64,000 nucleotides of DNA from Candidatus Villigracilis propinquus (GCA_016714565.1 JADKDM010000014.1:62001-126000); one strand, 5' to 3'; counted from the stretch's first letter, positions 1 to 8,083 are shown. Numbers and translations are program-made. Notes: generated from the letters alone by a model not told the origin.

Positions 1-2
1 AA

Positions 3-92
3 TTAAAAGAAATGGGAGTGACTGGCGTCTTCGGCCCCGGCGCTTCTACCGAAGACATTATTCGTGACGTTCAAACCGCAGTGGCAGGATAA
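3..92 (+). CDS. Methylmalonyl-CoA mutase, cobalamin-binding subunit, C-terminal end (partial)
   Basis: Only the last 29 codons lie in the window. The tail contains GVFGPGASTEDII, which matches the end of the B12-binding domain of methylmalonyl-CoA mutase small subunits, where a FxPGTS/T-x-E-(D/E)-I segment closes the cobalamin fold. Such domains carry adenosylcobalamin for the interconversion of methylmalonyl-CoA and succinyl-CoA. The call is strengthened by the next gene, the mutase chaperone MeaB. Translation stops at the TAA at 90-92 and a hairpin terminator follows. Isobutyryl-CoA mutase or another B12 mutase subunit cannot be excluded from so short a piece. Confidence 0.75.
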   Translation, partial: LKEMGVTGVFGPGASTEDIIRDVQTAVAG

Positions 93-104
93 CCCACACT
101 CCCT

Positions 105-135
105 ACACAGAGCAAACGCTCTGTGTTTTGTTGTT
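105..135 (+). terminator. Rho-independent terminator after the mutase gene
   Basis: A perfect 9-bp stem (105-113 with 118-126) and 4-nt loop are followed by a T-rich stretch (126-135). It lies 12 nt after the mutase stop codon, so MeaB is probably transcribed separately. Confidence 0.75.
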
Positions 136-150
136 AAACACACCTCCATG

Positions 151-244
151 CTGAGCGGAGAGAGGACATGATTTCCGTCCGAAGCCGAAGCGCGGAGTGG
201 TGGCAATATAAATTTTCATAGTCACGTCCTTCGACTCCGCTCAG
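151..244. repeat. Inverted-repeat element upstream of meaB
   Basis: Ten-base arms CTGAGCGGAG (151-160) and CTCCGCTCAG (235-244) face each other across 74 nt. The right arm is part of a CCTTCGACTCCGCTCAGG-like word that resembles intergenic palindromes of many bacterial genomes. No coding potential is evident. The promoter of meaB must lie in or beside this element. Confidence 0.5.
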
Positions 245-263
245 GACGAAATAAATATATTCA

Positions 264-1265
264 ATGACCTATTCTCAAGCAGTTCTCAACGGTGATCGTC
301 TTTCATTGGCGCGCTTGCTCACGCAAGTGGAAAACAACACGCCCGATGGACGCACCGCATTAATCGAATTATTTCCGCACACGGGCAGGGCGCATCTCAT
401 CGGTGTGACCGGCGCGCCGGGCACGGGCAAATCATCGTTGGTGAATCAGCTGGCGCTGCACTATCGAAAAGTGGGAAACAAGCGCGTGGCTATCGTGGCC
501 GTTGATCCGTCCAGCCCGTTCACGGGTGGCGCGGTACTCGGTGACCGTGTGCGCATGCGCGATCTTTCCGGCGACCCGAACGTCTTCATTCGCTCAATGG
601 CAACGCGCGGTTCGCTGGGCGGGCTGGCACAGGCCACTGCCAATATGGTACAAGTCTTTGATGCAGCTGGTTTCGATGTAATCATCATTGAAACCGTCGG
701 TGCGGGGCAAAGTGAAGTGGATGTTGCCCGCCTGGCGCACACAACGCTGGTTGTGGAAGCGCCCGGTCTCGGCGATGACATTCAAGCCATCAAAGCGGGC
801 ATTCTGGAAATCGCGGATATTCTCGTCATCAACAAATCAGACAGGCCTGGCGTAGAAAATACCGAGAAAGCATTAAAGTCCATGCTGGATTTGGCGCACC
901 CGACTGAGCGAGTTTTTCAACATCACGGCTCCACCATGCGGACGGTTGCTCCCAAACAAGATTCATCCGCCACGCTGATGTGGATTCCACCCATTCAAAA
1001 AACGGTTGCGGTGGAAAGCAAAGGGATCGTAGAACTGGCAGAGTCTATCGGGCGGCATGTCGTGCATCTCCGTCAGAGTGGAGACTGGGCCGTTCGCGAG
1101 CGAGCCAGGCTTGAGGTCGAGTTGGAGGCGTTGATCCGCGAGGCGTTGTTAAATCGCTTCCGTGAAGACGTCCCGCAAGAGAAATTTGAAGATGTGCTTG
1201 AAAAGGTCATGCAAAGAAATGTTTCCCCATGGGAAGCAGTGAAGATATTATTGGACGGCAGGTAA
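264..1265 (+). CDS. meaB: Methylmalonyl-CoA mutase-associated GTPase MeaB (ArgK family)
   Basis: A P-loop GTPase that escorts adenosylcobalamin to methylmalonyl-CoA mutase and protects the enzyme from inactivation. The 333 residues are a normal family length. Visible motifs are Walker A GAPGTGKS (50-57), DPSSP (81-85), the ETVGAGQSE switch region (143-151) and the NKSD guanine-specificity motif (190-193). It follows the mutase cobalamin subunit after a terminator, the usual neighbourhood for this chaperone in propionate and branched-chain metabolism. The start is the first ATG; only a weak AGGA lies well upstream. The acetyltransferase gene begins 3 nt after its stop. Confidence 0.95.
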   Translation: MTYSQAVLNGDRLSLARLLTQVENNTPDGRTALIELFPHTGRAHLIGVTGAPGTGKSSLVNQLALHYRKVGNKRVAIVAVDPSSPFTGGAVLGDRVRMRDLSGDPNVFIRSMATRGSLGGLAQATANMVQVFDAAGFDVIIIETVGAGQSEVDVARLAHTTLVVEAPGLGDDIQAIKAGILEIADILVINKSDRPGVENTEKALKSMLDLAHPTERVFQHHGSTMRTVAPKQDSSATLMWIPPIQKTVAVESKGIVELAESIGRHVVHLRQSGDWAVRERARLEVELEALIREALLNRFREDVPQEKFEDVLEKVMQRNVSPWEAVKILLDGR

Positions 1266-1268
1266 AAA

Positions 1269-1823
1269 ATGAGCATTATTTATGGCAAACGTGTGCGGCT
1301 GCGCGCAGCAGAGCGCGATGATATAAGTAAATTCCATGAATGGGTAAATGATCCCGAAGTGACTCGCGGGCTTGCGCTATATTTACCCATGTCATTTGCA
1401 GATGAAGAGAACTGGTTCAACACTCTTGCAAAACGCGACCAAAAGGAAAAGCCACTTGCCATTGAAATCCGCAAGGGTAAGAACTGGAAACTGGTCGGCA
1501 ACTGTGGTGTGTTCGATCTTGATCCGGTGAGCAGTTCTGCCGAGCTTGGAATTATGATCGGCGATAAATCCGAATGGAACAAGGGCTACGGCTCCGAAGT
1601 GATGAGCCTGCTCGTAAAGCATTGCTTCGAGACATTAAACCTAAACCGTGCGTTCTTAAAAGTTTACACTGAGAATATCCGCGCCGTGCGCTCGTACGAA
1701 AAAGCGGGTTTTGTTTTGGAAGGACGGCTGCGTGAAGCGGTCTATAAACATGGAAAATACGATGATGTCCTGATCATGAGCGTTCTGCGTTCTGAGTGGA
1801 CATCCCGCAATAAGGAGAAGTAG
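1269..1823 (+). CDS. GNAT-family N-acetyltransferase, RimJ/RimL type
   Basis: A 184-residue acetyltransferase of the RimJ/RimL subfamily, which transfers acetyl from acetyl-CoA to protein N-termini or small amines. The order of conserved blocks is typical: an N-terminal VRLRAAERDDI segment, the central GIMIGDKSEWNKGYGSE acetyl-CoA loop (Q/RxxGxG/A-like) and a C-terminal NIRAVRSYEKAGF helix. It starts 3 nt after meaB and ends 3 nt before prs, so the three genes are probably co-transcribed. The substrate cannot be read from the sequence. Confidence 0.85.
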   Translation: MSIIYGKRVRLRAAERDDISKFHEWVNDPEVTRGLALYLPMSFADEENWFNTLAKRDQKEKPLAIEIRKGKNWKLVGNCGVFDLDPVSSSAELGIMIGDKSEWNKGYGSEVMSLLVKHCFETLNLNRAFLKVYTENIRAVRSYEKAGFVLEGRLREAVYKHGKYDDVLIMSVLRSEWTSRNKEK

Positions 1824-1826
1824 TTA

Positions 1827-2816
1827 ATGCACCACGTTCATCACGACCTGAAAGTTTATGGCGGCATCAAGCTTTATGCAGGCAGCGGCGCGCCCGAACT
1901 TGCCCAAAAGATCGCGGATTATCTCGACCAGCCATTGAGCGGACGAGAAGTGATCGAGTTCCCGAACGAGAATATTTTCGTAAAATTGAACGGGAGCGTG
2001 CGCGGGCAGGATGTATATATCATTCAGACCACCTCATCGCCTGTTCATAGGAATTTGATGGAATTGCTGATCATGATCCAGACCCTGCGTTTGGATTCAG
2101 CGGCACGCATCACGGCGGTTGTGCCGTATTTGTGCTATGGCCGCTCGGATAAAAAAGACCAGCCGCGTGTGCCGATCACCGCACGCCTCGTAGCGGATAT
2201 GCTCGAAGTGGCCGGCGCAGACCGCTATATGACCCTCGACCCGCACGCCGGGCAGGTGCAGGGATTCTTCTCCATCCCAGGCGATGTGTTGACCGCCTCA
2301 CATTTGCTCGTCAGCCACATCAATGACAATATCCGTCCGGGAATGAAAGATCCCGTGGTGGTTTCCGTTGACCTCGGCTTTGCGAAAAAAGGCCGCAATT
2401 ACGCGGCGGACCTTGATGCTCCCATCGCGTTCATCGAAAAACGCCGCCATGGTAACGATGCAAAAGCCGAAGCGCTGACCCTGATCGGTGATGTAAATGA
2501 CCGTGATGTGATCATCGTGGATGACGAAGTGGATACAGGCGGTTCCATTGCTCAGGCTGTGGATGTGTGTAAAAAGAACGGCGCGCGGGATGTATACCTT
2601 GCCTTTGTCCATGCCATCCTTTCGCGTGACGGCGCAAAACGTCTCGCCTCCCTGCCCATCAAACACATCATCACAACAGATTCAGCTCCGCTCTCCGCAG
2701 AAAAAATGAAACACCTTGAAGGACGCATCACTGTGCTGTCCGTTGCGGGGCTGCTGGGCGAAGTGATCAAACGCGCGCACGAAGGCCGCTCGGTTGGAGA
2801 GATGTTTAACGAGTAA
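1827..2816 (+). CDS. prs: Ribose-phosphate pyrophosphokinase (PRPP synthetase)
   Basis: Makes 5-phosphoribosyl 1-pyrophosphate from ribose 5-phosphate and ATP, feeding purine, pyrimidine, NAD, His and Trp synthesis. The 329 residues carry the family landmarks: a YGRSDKK flexible loop (104-110), DPHAGQVQGFF (138-148) and the PRPP loop VIIVDDEVDTGGS (228-240). The DDEVDTGG form differs slightly from the usual DDMIDTAG, so this is a divergent class I enzyme. A strong AAGGAG lies just before the ATG. The mutM start falls 10 nt after its stop. An adenine phosphoribosyltransferase-like user of PRPP is encoded at 7133-7684. Confidence 0.93.
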   Translation: MHHVHHDLKVYGGIKLYAGSGAPELAQKIADYLDQPLSGREVIEFPNENIFVKLNGSVRGQDVYIIQTTSSPVHRNLMELLIMIQTLRLDSAARITAVVPYLCYGRSDKKDQPRVPITARLVADMLEVAGADRYMTLDPHAGQVQGFFSIPGDVLTASHLLVSHINDNIRPGMKDPVVVSVDLGFAKKGRNYAADLDAPIAFIEKRRHGNDAKAEALTLIGDVNDRDVIIVDDEVDTGGSIAQAVDVCKKNGARDVYLAFVHAILSRDGAKRLASLPIKHIITTDSAPLSAEKMKHLEGRITVLSVAGLLGEVIKRAHEGRSVGEMFNE

Positions 2817-2826
2817 AAGCCGCCCC

Positions 2827-3648
2827 ATGCCTGAACTCCCTGAAGTAGAAACCATTGCCCGTGCCATTGAACCGGAAGTCGTCGGAAGAACCATCATTTC
2901 CGCCGATGTGCTCTGGGCGCGGACTCTTGCCACCCCCTCGGTGAAAAAATTCAAGGAAGTGGTGAAAGGGCAAAAGGTCATTGGGGTTTCGCGGCGCGCA
3001 AAATACCTGATCCTCCTGCTTGAAAATTACAATCTCCTGATACATTTGCGTATGAGCGGGGATTTGGCGGTAAGAACAGGTAAAATTCAACCTCAAAAGC
3101 ACGACCGTCTTGTGCTTTCCCTGCGCTCAAAGAACGGAAAAGAAAGCCAGCTCGCTTTCAACGACACCCGCAAATTTGGACGCGTGTGGCTCACAGCAGA
3201 CCCCGCAAGCGTGCTCGGCAAACTGGGTCCCGAACCGTTGGAAAAGGAATTCACTCCGCAGTGGCTGTTCGAGAACCTGCAAAAAAAGAAACGCCAACTA
3301 AAACCGCTGCTCCTCGACCAGACCTTTCTTGCCGGCCTCGGCAACATCTACACCGATGAATGCCTGCACATTGCGAAGCTGCATCCGTTAGCGTTGTCGA
3401 ATTCGGTTTCGCAGAAACAGGCCCGAGCGCTGCATGAAGCGATCCAGTCTGTTCTCAAAGAAGGCATCCGCCGTAACGGCGCCAGTATCGACTGGGTCTA
3501 TCGCGGTGGTGATTTTCAAAATCATTTTCGTGTGTACGACCAGGAAGGCAAGCCCTGCCCCGTCTGCGGCACGGAGATCCAAAAGTTTTCTGTTGGACAG
3601 CGCGGCACGCATGTATGCCCGAAGTGCCAGCCTCTTGAAAGGAAGTAG
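2827..3648 (+). CDS. mutM: Formamidopyrimidine-DNA glycosylase (Fpg/MutM)
   Basis: Base-excision repair glycosylase/AP lyase that removes 8-oxoguanine and formamidopyrimidines. An upstream in-frame ATG exists, but the start is set at 2827 because the enzyme needs Pro2 as its catalytic nucleophile, and the protein then begins MPELPEVET as expected. Other marks are the RRAKY lysine (K59), LRMSG, GLGNIYTDE and a C-terminal zinc finger with cysteines 244, 247, 264 and 267 (C-x2-C-x16-C-x2-C). At 273 residues the length is standard. It lies between prs and a membrane-anchored gene in one + strand run. Confidence 0.95.
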   Translation: MPELPEVETIARAIEPEVVGRTIISADVLWARTLATPSVKKFKEVVKGQKVIGVSRRAKYLILLLENYNLLIHLRMSGDLAVRTGKIQPQKHDRLVLSLRSKNGKESQLAFNDTRKFGRVWLTADPASVLGKLGPEPLEKEFTPQWLFENLQKKKRQLKPLLLDQTFLAGLGNIYTDECLHIAKLHPLALSNSVSQKQARALHEAIQSVLKEGIRRNGASIDWVYRGGDFQNHFRVYDQEGKPCPVCGTEIQKFSVGQRGTHVCPKCQPLERK

Positions 3649-3651
3649 CTC

Positions 3652-4386
3652 ATGCAAGTTCAATTCGCAACCGTTACCTGGCCCATCCTGGCCCTGTGGG
3701 GACTGGGCATTGCCTTTTTGCTGATCGGCTTTTTCATCGGGTATGTTGATTCCAACATCCGCTCGACGAAAAAAATAGAAGCCGCAGAAACAAAGGAAAA
3801 GAACGCCCGCACAGACGCCGACCAAAAACTCGCGGCTGCGGAGGCATTGAAAGCGTCCATCCCGGCAGGTACGGACGACCCCGGCCTTTTGCGTTTAAAG
3901 AATAAGAACGGCGTCCCGCAACTTGAATTAGACGGAAAAGAATTAACTGCAAAGAATGTTTCCCCTGAACAGAAAAAACGCCTGATCGAATTGATCACCA
4001 TCATGCGCCCGTGGATGGAAGGTGGACAGCCCGCCCCGGAAGTTTCTTCTCAGCCAGCCGCCGCGCCTCAGACTCCGCCCGCGCCTGTTCAGCCAGTTCA
4101 GCCTGTTCTTCGTCCCATGCAGCCTGCTAAAAAACCTGAAACCGAAAAACCGATGGCATCCCTTAGCATCGTCCAGCAAATTGACACGGTCTTGCAGGAA
4201 CGCCTGCTGAACACTCCCCTTGAAAAAAGCGGCCTGCGCCTGCAAGAATCACCCCAGGGCGGCGTGGAAGTTTATGTGGGCTCGGAAAAATTCGACTCCA
4301 TTGACGATGTTCCAGACGCGAATATCAAATCCACCATCCGCGCCGCCATAGCCGCGTGGGAAGAAAAATACACACCGGGCATGTAG
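3652..4386 (+). CDS. Membrane-anchored hypothetical protein with coiled-coil and Pro-rich linker
   Basis: Not recognised. The 244 residues show one N-terminal transmembrane helix (about 9-27), then a Lys/Glu/Ala-rich stretch likely to form a coiled coil (33-65), a small globular region (75-125), a linker rich in Pro, Gln, Ala and Val (about 130-165) and a conserved-looking C-terminal domain (170-244). The layout suggests a membrane-tethered scaffold with the bulk on one side of the membrane. It follows mutM by 3 nt and ends at a strong bidirectional terminator, so it is the last gene of the meaB-prs-mutM run. Confidence 0.75.
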   Translation: MQVQFATVTWPILALWGLGIAFLLIGFFIGYVDSNIRSTKKIEAAETKEKNARTDADQKLAAAEALKASIPAGTDDPGLLRLKNKNGVPQLELDGKELTAKNVSPEQKKRLIELITIMRPWMEGGQPAPEVSSQPAAAPQTPPAPVQPVQPVLRPMQPAKKPETEKPMASLSIVQQIDTVLQERLLNTPLEKSGLRLQESPQGGVEVYVGSEKFDSIDDVPDANIKSTIRAAIAAWEEKYTPGM

Positions 4387-4407
4387 CTCAGATTTCCCTA
4401 TTACCAA

Positions 4408-4445
4408 AACATCCCTCGATCATTTGCATCGAGGGATGTTTATTT
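4408..4445. terminator. Bidirectional terminator between convergent genes
   Basis: A perfect 13-bp stem (4408-4420 with 4428-4440) and 7-nt loop, with a T-run on the + side and A-runs (T on the complement) on the other. It serves the + strand hypothetical gene and the convergent ogt gene. Confidence 0.85.
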
Positions 4446-4970
4446 TTACGCAATCACCGCGCCTTCCAATTTCAGTAGCCACTCTTTCGTGGGAAGACCA
4501 TCCCCGCCGCCGTAGCCGTGGAGTTTGCCATCCGTGCCGATGACGCGGTGACAGGGGATGACGAGCGGCATGGGGTTGGTGGCGTTGGCACGTCCCACGG
4601 CGCGGAAGGCAATGGGATGCCCGATCTGAGCAGCGATCTCGGCATAGGTGCGGGTTTCGCCGTAGGGAATGCCGAAAACGGCTTTCAAGGTTTTCAGTTG
4701 AAAAGGCCGCAAGGTTGACCAGTCAATGGGGAATGTGAAGTCGCGGCGTTTTCCTTTTAGGTATTCGCCAACTTCATTCGCATAGGGCTGGATAAGTTTT
4801 TGATTTCGTTCCACGGGGCGTTTCAGGCGCAGCAGGTACGAATCAAGCTCGGGCTGAGAGTCTGCCCATTCGAGGGCAATCAGGCCAAGGCTTGAGATGG
4901 CGAGGCGCAGATCTCCAAGAGGAGTACGATTCAATTCGCCAAGATAAATTTTGAGGGGAGAAGATGTCAT
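4446..4970 (-). CDS. ogt: Methylated-DNA--protein-cysteine S-methyltransferase (Ogt/MGMT)
   Basis: A suicide repair protein that moves an alkyl group from O6-alkylguanine to its own cysteine. The 174 residues end with the family core: an RxVG-A-(N)xxNP helix (RAVGRANATNP), the active-site PCHRV (139-143, nucleophile Cys140) and the GYGGG turn. The N-terminal half is the less conserved Ogt-type domain. The gene has a GGAG ribosome site 6 nt before the ATG and runs convergent to the previous operon. No Ada-type AraC domain is present, so no adaptive-response function is implied. Confidence 0.93.
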   Translation of the reverse strand: MTSSPLKIYLGELNRTPLGDLRLAISSLGLIALEWADSQPELDSYLLRLKRPVERNQKLIQPYANEVGEYLKGKRRDFTFPIDWSTLRPFQLKTLKAVFGIPYGETRTYAEIAAQIGHPIAFRAVGRANATNPMPLVIPCHRVIGTDGKLHGYGGGDGLPTKEWLLKLEGAVIA

Positions 4971-4987
4971 TTTGTCTCCATTTATTT

Positions 4988-5029
4988 GAGATTGCCTCGG
5001 GCAAAAAACAAAATCGCCCTCGCAATGAC
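4988..5029. repeat. Interspersed palindromic repeat, GTCATTGCGAGG family, copy 1 (partial)
   Basis: Contains the family half-elements GAGATTGC and CCTCGCAATGAC; the left end is missing. It sits in the ogt upstream region. The remaining part of the 4971-5243 gap carries no recognisable gene. Confidence 0.7.
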
Positions 5030-5157
5030 ATAAACGTTTGCATTCCTGTTAATTGTCGGACAATCGTAGGGTAGTCGTAGGTTAAGCGTCAAGTACCTTT
5101 TGGACAATCATGATAAATTTACCTGCGTAAGGTGATTTCTCTTCTCCTCCTTTCAAA

Positions 5158-5186
5158 GAGAACCACGGTCGGCGTCCGTGGTTCTC
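5158..5186. other. Perfect 11-bp hairpin upstream of tyrA
   Basis: Arms 5158-5168 and 5176-5186 around a 7-nt loop. No T-tract follows and it lies before the candidate -10 of tyrA, so it is more likely a repeat or protein site than a terminator. Confidence 0.5.
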
Positions 5187-5209
5187 GCCGTTTAAGGGGG
5201 CATTGGCAG

Positions 5210-5215
5210 TATAAT
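5210..5215 (+). promoter_or_regulatory. Candidate -10 box of tyrA
   Basis: A perfect TATAAT 28 nt before the tyrA ATG, with GAGGG as ribosome site in between. No good -35 is visible at the usual spacing. Confidence 0.5.
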
Positions 5216-5243
5216 CGCGGCATCAAACTCTTGCGAGGGTAAC

Positions 5244-6233
5244 ATGCCTGTACAAATCACAATTATTGGTCTTGGACAAATCGGCGCGTCACTGGGGCTG
5301 GCGCTTGCAGCACACAAAGACAAAGTTACAACGGTGGGACACGATAAGGATTTTGGGGTCGAGCGGCTTGCTCAAAAAAATGGAGCGGTCGAGAAAACGA
5401 ATCACAACCTTCCCAGTTCTGTAGAAGATGCAAATATAGTGGTGCTTGCCATCCCTGTTCATCAGGTGCGCGAAACATTGGGCTATATTGCGCAGGATCT
5501 CAAAAAAGGGACTGTGGTGGTGGATACGACCCCGATCAAAGCGGAAGTGGCAAAATGGGCGCAGGAAATTCTGCCGGATGGAGTCCACTACGTGGGACTT
5601 GTCCCCGCGATCGGCCCTGATTTTCTGCAAGAAACGGGCACGGGTCTGGACTCAGCCAAAGCTGATCTGTTTTCGAGGAGCATTTTCCTGCTTTCGGCTC
5701 CGTACGGCACCCCCGGTGATGTATTGCAACTGGTTTCAGGGCTGGTTGGTTTAACAGGCGCCACTGCCTTAAACACCGATTTCATTGAATCAGACGGTTT
5801 GATGTCTTCGGCGCTGTTGCTGCCACAGTTGGTTTCCGCATCTCTGATAAATGCCACAACAGGCCAACCCGGCTGGCAGGAAGTCCGCAAGGTGGCGAGC
5901 CGTTCTTATTATGCGGCTACATCCGCATTCACCGGGCAGGATGAAGTCACATCTCTGCATATGCAGGTGATGCAAAACCGCGAAAATATGATGCAAAAAC
6001 TGGATGCAATGATCACCGCCCTTGTTGAACTGCGCTACGACATTGAAGACGCCAACGAAAAAGGATTGAAGGATCGCCTGCAAAAAGCACAGGACGGACG
6101 CCAGAACTGGCTGAAAGAACGCTCCGCCGCCAGTTGGATGGAAGCGAAACGCGAACCTGTGGAAAAAATTTCCATGTCTGAACGATTGCTGGGTACATTC
6201 TTCAGCAAGCCCAAAGATAAAAAAGAAAAATGA
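5244..6233 (+). CDS. tyrA: Prephenate dehydrogenase family protein
   Basis: Probably oxidises prephenate to 4-hydroxyphenylpyruvate in tyrosine synthesis. The 329 residues open with a Rossmann dinucleotide fold, IIGLGQIGASLG (GxGxxG at 9-14), followed by the AxP(V/I)xxxxE-like strand IPVHQVRETL and the VVDTTPIK block typical of TyrA. The C-terminal half is helical and ends with a charged tail of about 60 residues that is longer than in many TyrA proteins. No chorismate mutase or ACT domain is visible. It overlaps the GIY-YIG gene by ATGA. Confidence 0.8.
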   Translation: MPVQITIIGLGQIGASLGLALAAHKDKVTTVGHDKDFGVERLAQKNGAVEKTNHNLPSSVEDANIVVLAIPVHQVRETLGYIAQDLKKGTVVVDTTPIKAEVAKWAQEILPDGVHYVGLVPAIGPDFLQETGTGLDSAKADLFSRSIFLLSAPYGTPGDVLQLVSGLVGLTGATALNTDFIESDGLMSSALLLPQLVSASLINATTGQPGWQEVRKVASRSYYAATSAFTGQDEVTSLHMQVMQNRENMMQKLDAMITALVELRYDIEDANEKGLKDRLQKAQDGRQNWLKERSAASWMEAKREPVEKISMSERLLGTFFSKPKDKKEK

Positions 6234-6487
6234 CCTGCTATTGTTACATCCTCGAATGCGCGGATGGAACCTACTACACCGGCTGGACAACCGACCCCGA
6301 ACGGCGCGTGAATCAGCACAACAAAGGAATCGGCGCACGATACACAAAAACACGCCGCCCCGTGAAACTGGTTTATTTGGAAGAACAGCATAACCGCACA
6401 GACGCCATGAGGCGGGAACTGGCGATCAAGAAATTGAAGCGGGCGCAAAAAAGCAAGTTGATTGAAGGAAACATCCCTGATGAATAG
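6230..6487 (+). CDS. GIY-YIG domain protein, YhbQ/UPF0213 type
   Basis: An 85-residue stand-alone GIY-YIG fold. The CYILECADGTYYTGWT segment supplies both signature tyrosine motifs, followed by the conserved Arg of the catalytic helix (DPERRVNQHNKG) and a basic tail. Related small proteins act on or bind DNA, but the physiological role is not settled. It starts inside the tyrA stop codon (ATGA overlap), so it is translationally coupled, and its own stop codon lies in the loop of a terminator. Confidence 0.88.
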   Translation: MTCYCYILECADGTYYTGWTTDPERRVNQHNKGIGARYTKTRRPVKLVYLEEQHNRTDAMRRELAIKKLKRAQKSKLIEGNIPDE

Positions 6488-6506
6488 CATCAGGGATGTT
6501 TTTTTC
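6469..6506 (+). terminator. Terminator overlapping the GIY-YIG stop codon
   Basis: A perfect 14-bp stem (6469-6482 with 6488-6501) and a 5-nt loop that holds the TAG stop codon, then a T-run. The coding sequence thus supplies one arm of the terminator. Confidence 0.85.
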
Positions 6507-6533
6507 CCACGGGGCAGGTGATTGAAGTGTGAC

Positions 6534-6998
6534 CTACGCTGTCTCAATCTTTTTTCTGCTGCTCCACAGTGACCAGACCAACATTACCGCAGCCAATGGC
6601 AGGATGAGTTGGTTGCCGATCGCTCCGGGCGGGGTGTGGGCAAACGTAACCGGCTTCATTGCCCCAACCAATTCGCGCAGAAGAACTTCCAGCGCAAGCA
6701 TCAGCCACATGAACGGGATCAATGACCGGTAGCGAATGACCGCGAGCAGTTGGATCAACGCGAAAAGCAGTTGAGAACTTCCCCACAGTGCAAAAGAAAA
6801 GATGATCCCATCTGCACCCGCAACGGATAGATCCATTCCAGCGATCGTCCCTGCGCCGCCATCGGGCGAGAGTAGATGAATGCAGCTGCGCACTGTGCTG
6901 ATGATCGCGTACAGGGCAAAGATGTAGAATGGAATTTTTGTCCCGCGAATAACATTGTCAATTTTGGCGGGGAGTAAAATTTCGAAGAGTTGTTTCAT
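6534..6998 (-). CDS. Small integral membrane protein, unknown function
   Basis: A 154-residue protein with about four hydrophobic helices (roughly 22-42, 62-85, 88-110 and 128-148) and short charged ends. No catalytic motif stands out and the family was not recognised. The composition and hydrophobic pattern support real coding sequence, as does the lack of a competing frame. It is encoded convergent to the tyrA pair and downstream of the apt-like gene, but the apt terminator at 7056-7086 separates the two. The function cannot be inferred from context. Confidence 0.7.
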   Translation of the reverse strand: MKQLFEILLPAKIDNVIRGTKIPFYIFALYAIISTVRSCIHLLSPDGGAGTIAGMDLSVAGADGIIFSFALWGSSQLLFALIQLLAVIRYRSLIPFMWLMLALEVLLRELVGAMKPVTFAHTPPGAIGNQLILPLAAVMLVWSLWSSRKKIETA

Positions 6999-7045
6999 GA
7001 GATTCCTTTTATAACCGGGTTTTTATTACAGGCTTTTTGGTATTA

Positions 7046-7086
7046 AAAAATAAAACTCGCCCACGAAAGATAATTTCCGGGGCGAG
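7046..7086 (-). terminator. Terminator of the apt-like gene
   Basis: On the - strand, a 7-bp GC-rich stem (7086-7080 with 7062-7056) is followed by GTTTTATTTTTT. It lies 47 nt beyond the apt-like stop codon. The stretch between (7090-7130) is a degenerate run of TTTAC/CTAC words. Confidence 0.65.
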
Positions 7087-7132
7087 CCATGTTTTACTTG
7101 TTTACTTATCTACGTGTTTACCTGCCTACTGC

Positions 7133-7684
7133 TTATTCCGTAAACAGCGGCAAATGTCCAAGTGAATAAATATGCATCCATTGCGCACGGTCGCCTTCGG
7201 TGAGGATGGCGGCTTCGCCAGCAACAATTGCACCGGCTTTGTCGAGGATCATGCGCATGCCTTGCAGCGTGGAACCGGTGCTGATGACATCATCCGCGAT
7301 CAAAACTTTTTTACCTGCGATCAACTCGCGGTCTTTTTCGTCCAAGATCAAAACCTGGGGCTGGCCTGTAGTAATGGATAACGTCTCCGCTTGAAGGGCA
7401 TCACCCATGTACGGCTTGTATTGCTTGCGAAGAACAATGTAAGGCTTTTTCGTCTCGGCTGAAAGCGCATACGCCAACGGGATCGATTTGGCCTCCGCCG
7501 TCACGATGATATCGTAATCAACATCCTTTACTTTTACTGCAAGGTCACGCGCGCTGGCCTGCACCAGTTCGGTATCTCCCAGAATGTTCAGGATGGCGAT
7601 CTTCAAACCGGGCTTGATCTCAAAAAGACGCAGGTCGCGTTTTACGCCTGCGATCTCGATCGAATACGTTTCATGCTTGGACAT
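7133..7684 (-). CDS. apt: Adenine phosphoribosyltransferase-like purine salvage enzyme
   Basis: Type I phosphoribosyltransferase of the Apt/Xpt group (COG0503-like), which joins a purine base to PRPP to give the nucleotide. The PRPP loop VLIADDVISTGST (127-139) is clear, and the upstream hood and strands (VTAEAKSIPLAYALS) fit adenine/xanthine enzymes. At 183 residues the length is normal. Whether adenine, xanthine or another base is preferred cannot be fixed. A GGAG-like site precedes the ATG. A palindromic repeat lies between it and the divergent split-nuclease locus. Confidence 0.82.
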   Translation of the reverse strand: MSKHETYSIEIAGVKRDLRLFEIKPGLKIAILNILGDTELVQASARDLAVKVKDVDYDIIVTAEAKSIPLAYALSAETKKPYIVLRKQYKPYMGDALQAETLSITTGQPQVLILDEKDRELIAGKKVLIADDVISTGSTLQGMRMILDKAGAIVAGEAAILTEGDRAQWMHIYSLGHLPLFTE

Positions 7685-7737
7685 AACATTCCTCCAGAAA
7701 AAATTTGCCTCGGAAGTTTATCACAAATCTAAATCTA

Positions 7738-7796
7738 GTCATTGCGAGGCGGCGCTCGTCCGCCGAAGCAATCTCCTCAACATTGAGGAGATTGCT
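7738..7796. repeat. Interspersed palindromic repeat, GTCATTGCGAGG family, copy 2
   Basis: Begins GTCATTGCGAGG and includes CCGAAGCAATCTCC followed by its complement; the 13-nt arms at 7768-7780 and 7783-7795 form a long hairpin. The second terminal GCAATGAC is missing, so the copy is incomplete at its right end. Confidence 0.8.
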
Positions 7797-7837
7797 CACC
7801 GCGCTGGCGTAGTAACTACAGCATAGAAAATTTGTGC

Positions 7838-7843
7838 TATACT
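7838..7843 (+). promoter_or_regulatory. -10 box placed 6 nt before the start codon (leaderless type)
   Basis: TATACT ends 6 nt before the ATG at 7850. With this spacing, transcription should begin at or next to the A of ATG, leaving no room for a ribosome binding site. Confidence 0.6.
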
Positions 7844-7849
7844 CTGCGA

Positions 7850-8083
7850 ATGCGCCCGATCCGCTCTTCTGAAATTGGAACCTACCTCTATTGCCACCGC
7901 TCGTGGTGGTACCGCAAAAATGGAGTCGACTCTGAGAATCAGGCGGAGATGGCGGCTGGGACGGATCTCCACAAACGGCATGGCCGTCAGGTCATTGCCT
8001 CGGCTCTCACGCGGACCGTTGGCCTGTTCCTGCTTCTGACGGCGATTCTTACGCTGGTGGCTTATTGCGCAGCACAACTGTGA
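7850..8083 (+). CDS. Cas4/RecB-like nuclease, N-terminal half with C-terminal membrane helix
   Basis: A 77-residue protein with the opening of a Cas4-family (PD-(D/E)XK, Fe-S) nuclease. It has the SSEIGTYLYCHRSWW segment with Cys15 as the first cluster ligand, then GTDLH with His41 at the motif I position. The domain stops there and a hydrophobic helix (about 54-74) follows. Motifs II, III and the other three cysteines are absent; they occur in the protein at 8750-9262. The start at 7850 is preferred to a GTG 18 nt upstream because family similarity begins here and a -10 box sits 6 nt ahead. The protein cannot be an active nuclease alone. Confidence 0.75.
   Translation: MRPIRSSEIGTYLYCHRSWWYRKNGVDSENQAEMAAGTDLHKRHGRQVIASALTRTVGLFLLLTAILTLVAYCAAQL

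Noticed and set aside
5100..5200. Riboswitch or attenuator upstream of tyrA
   Set aside because: The hairpin lies upstream of the likely transcription start, no leader peptide rich in aromatic codons is visible, and no riboswitch class was recognised.
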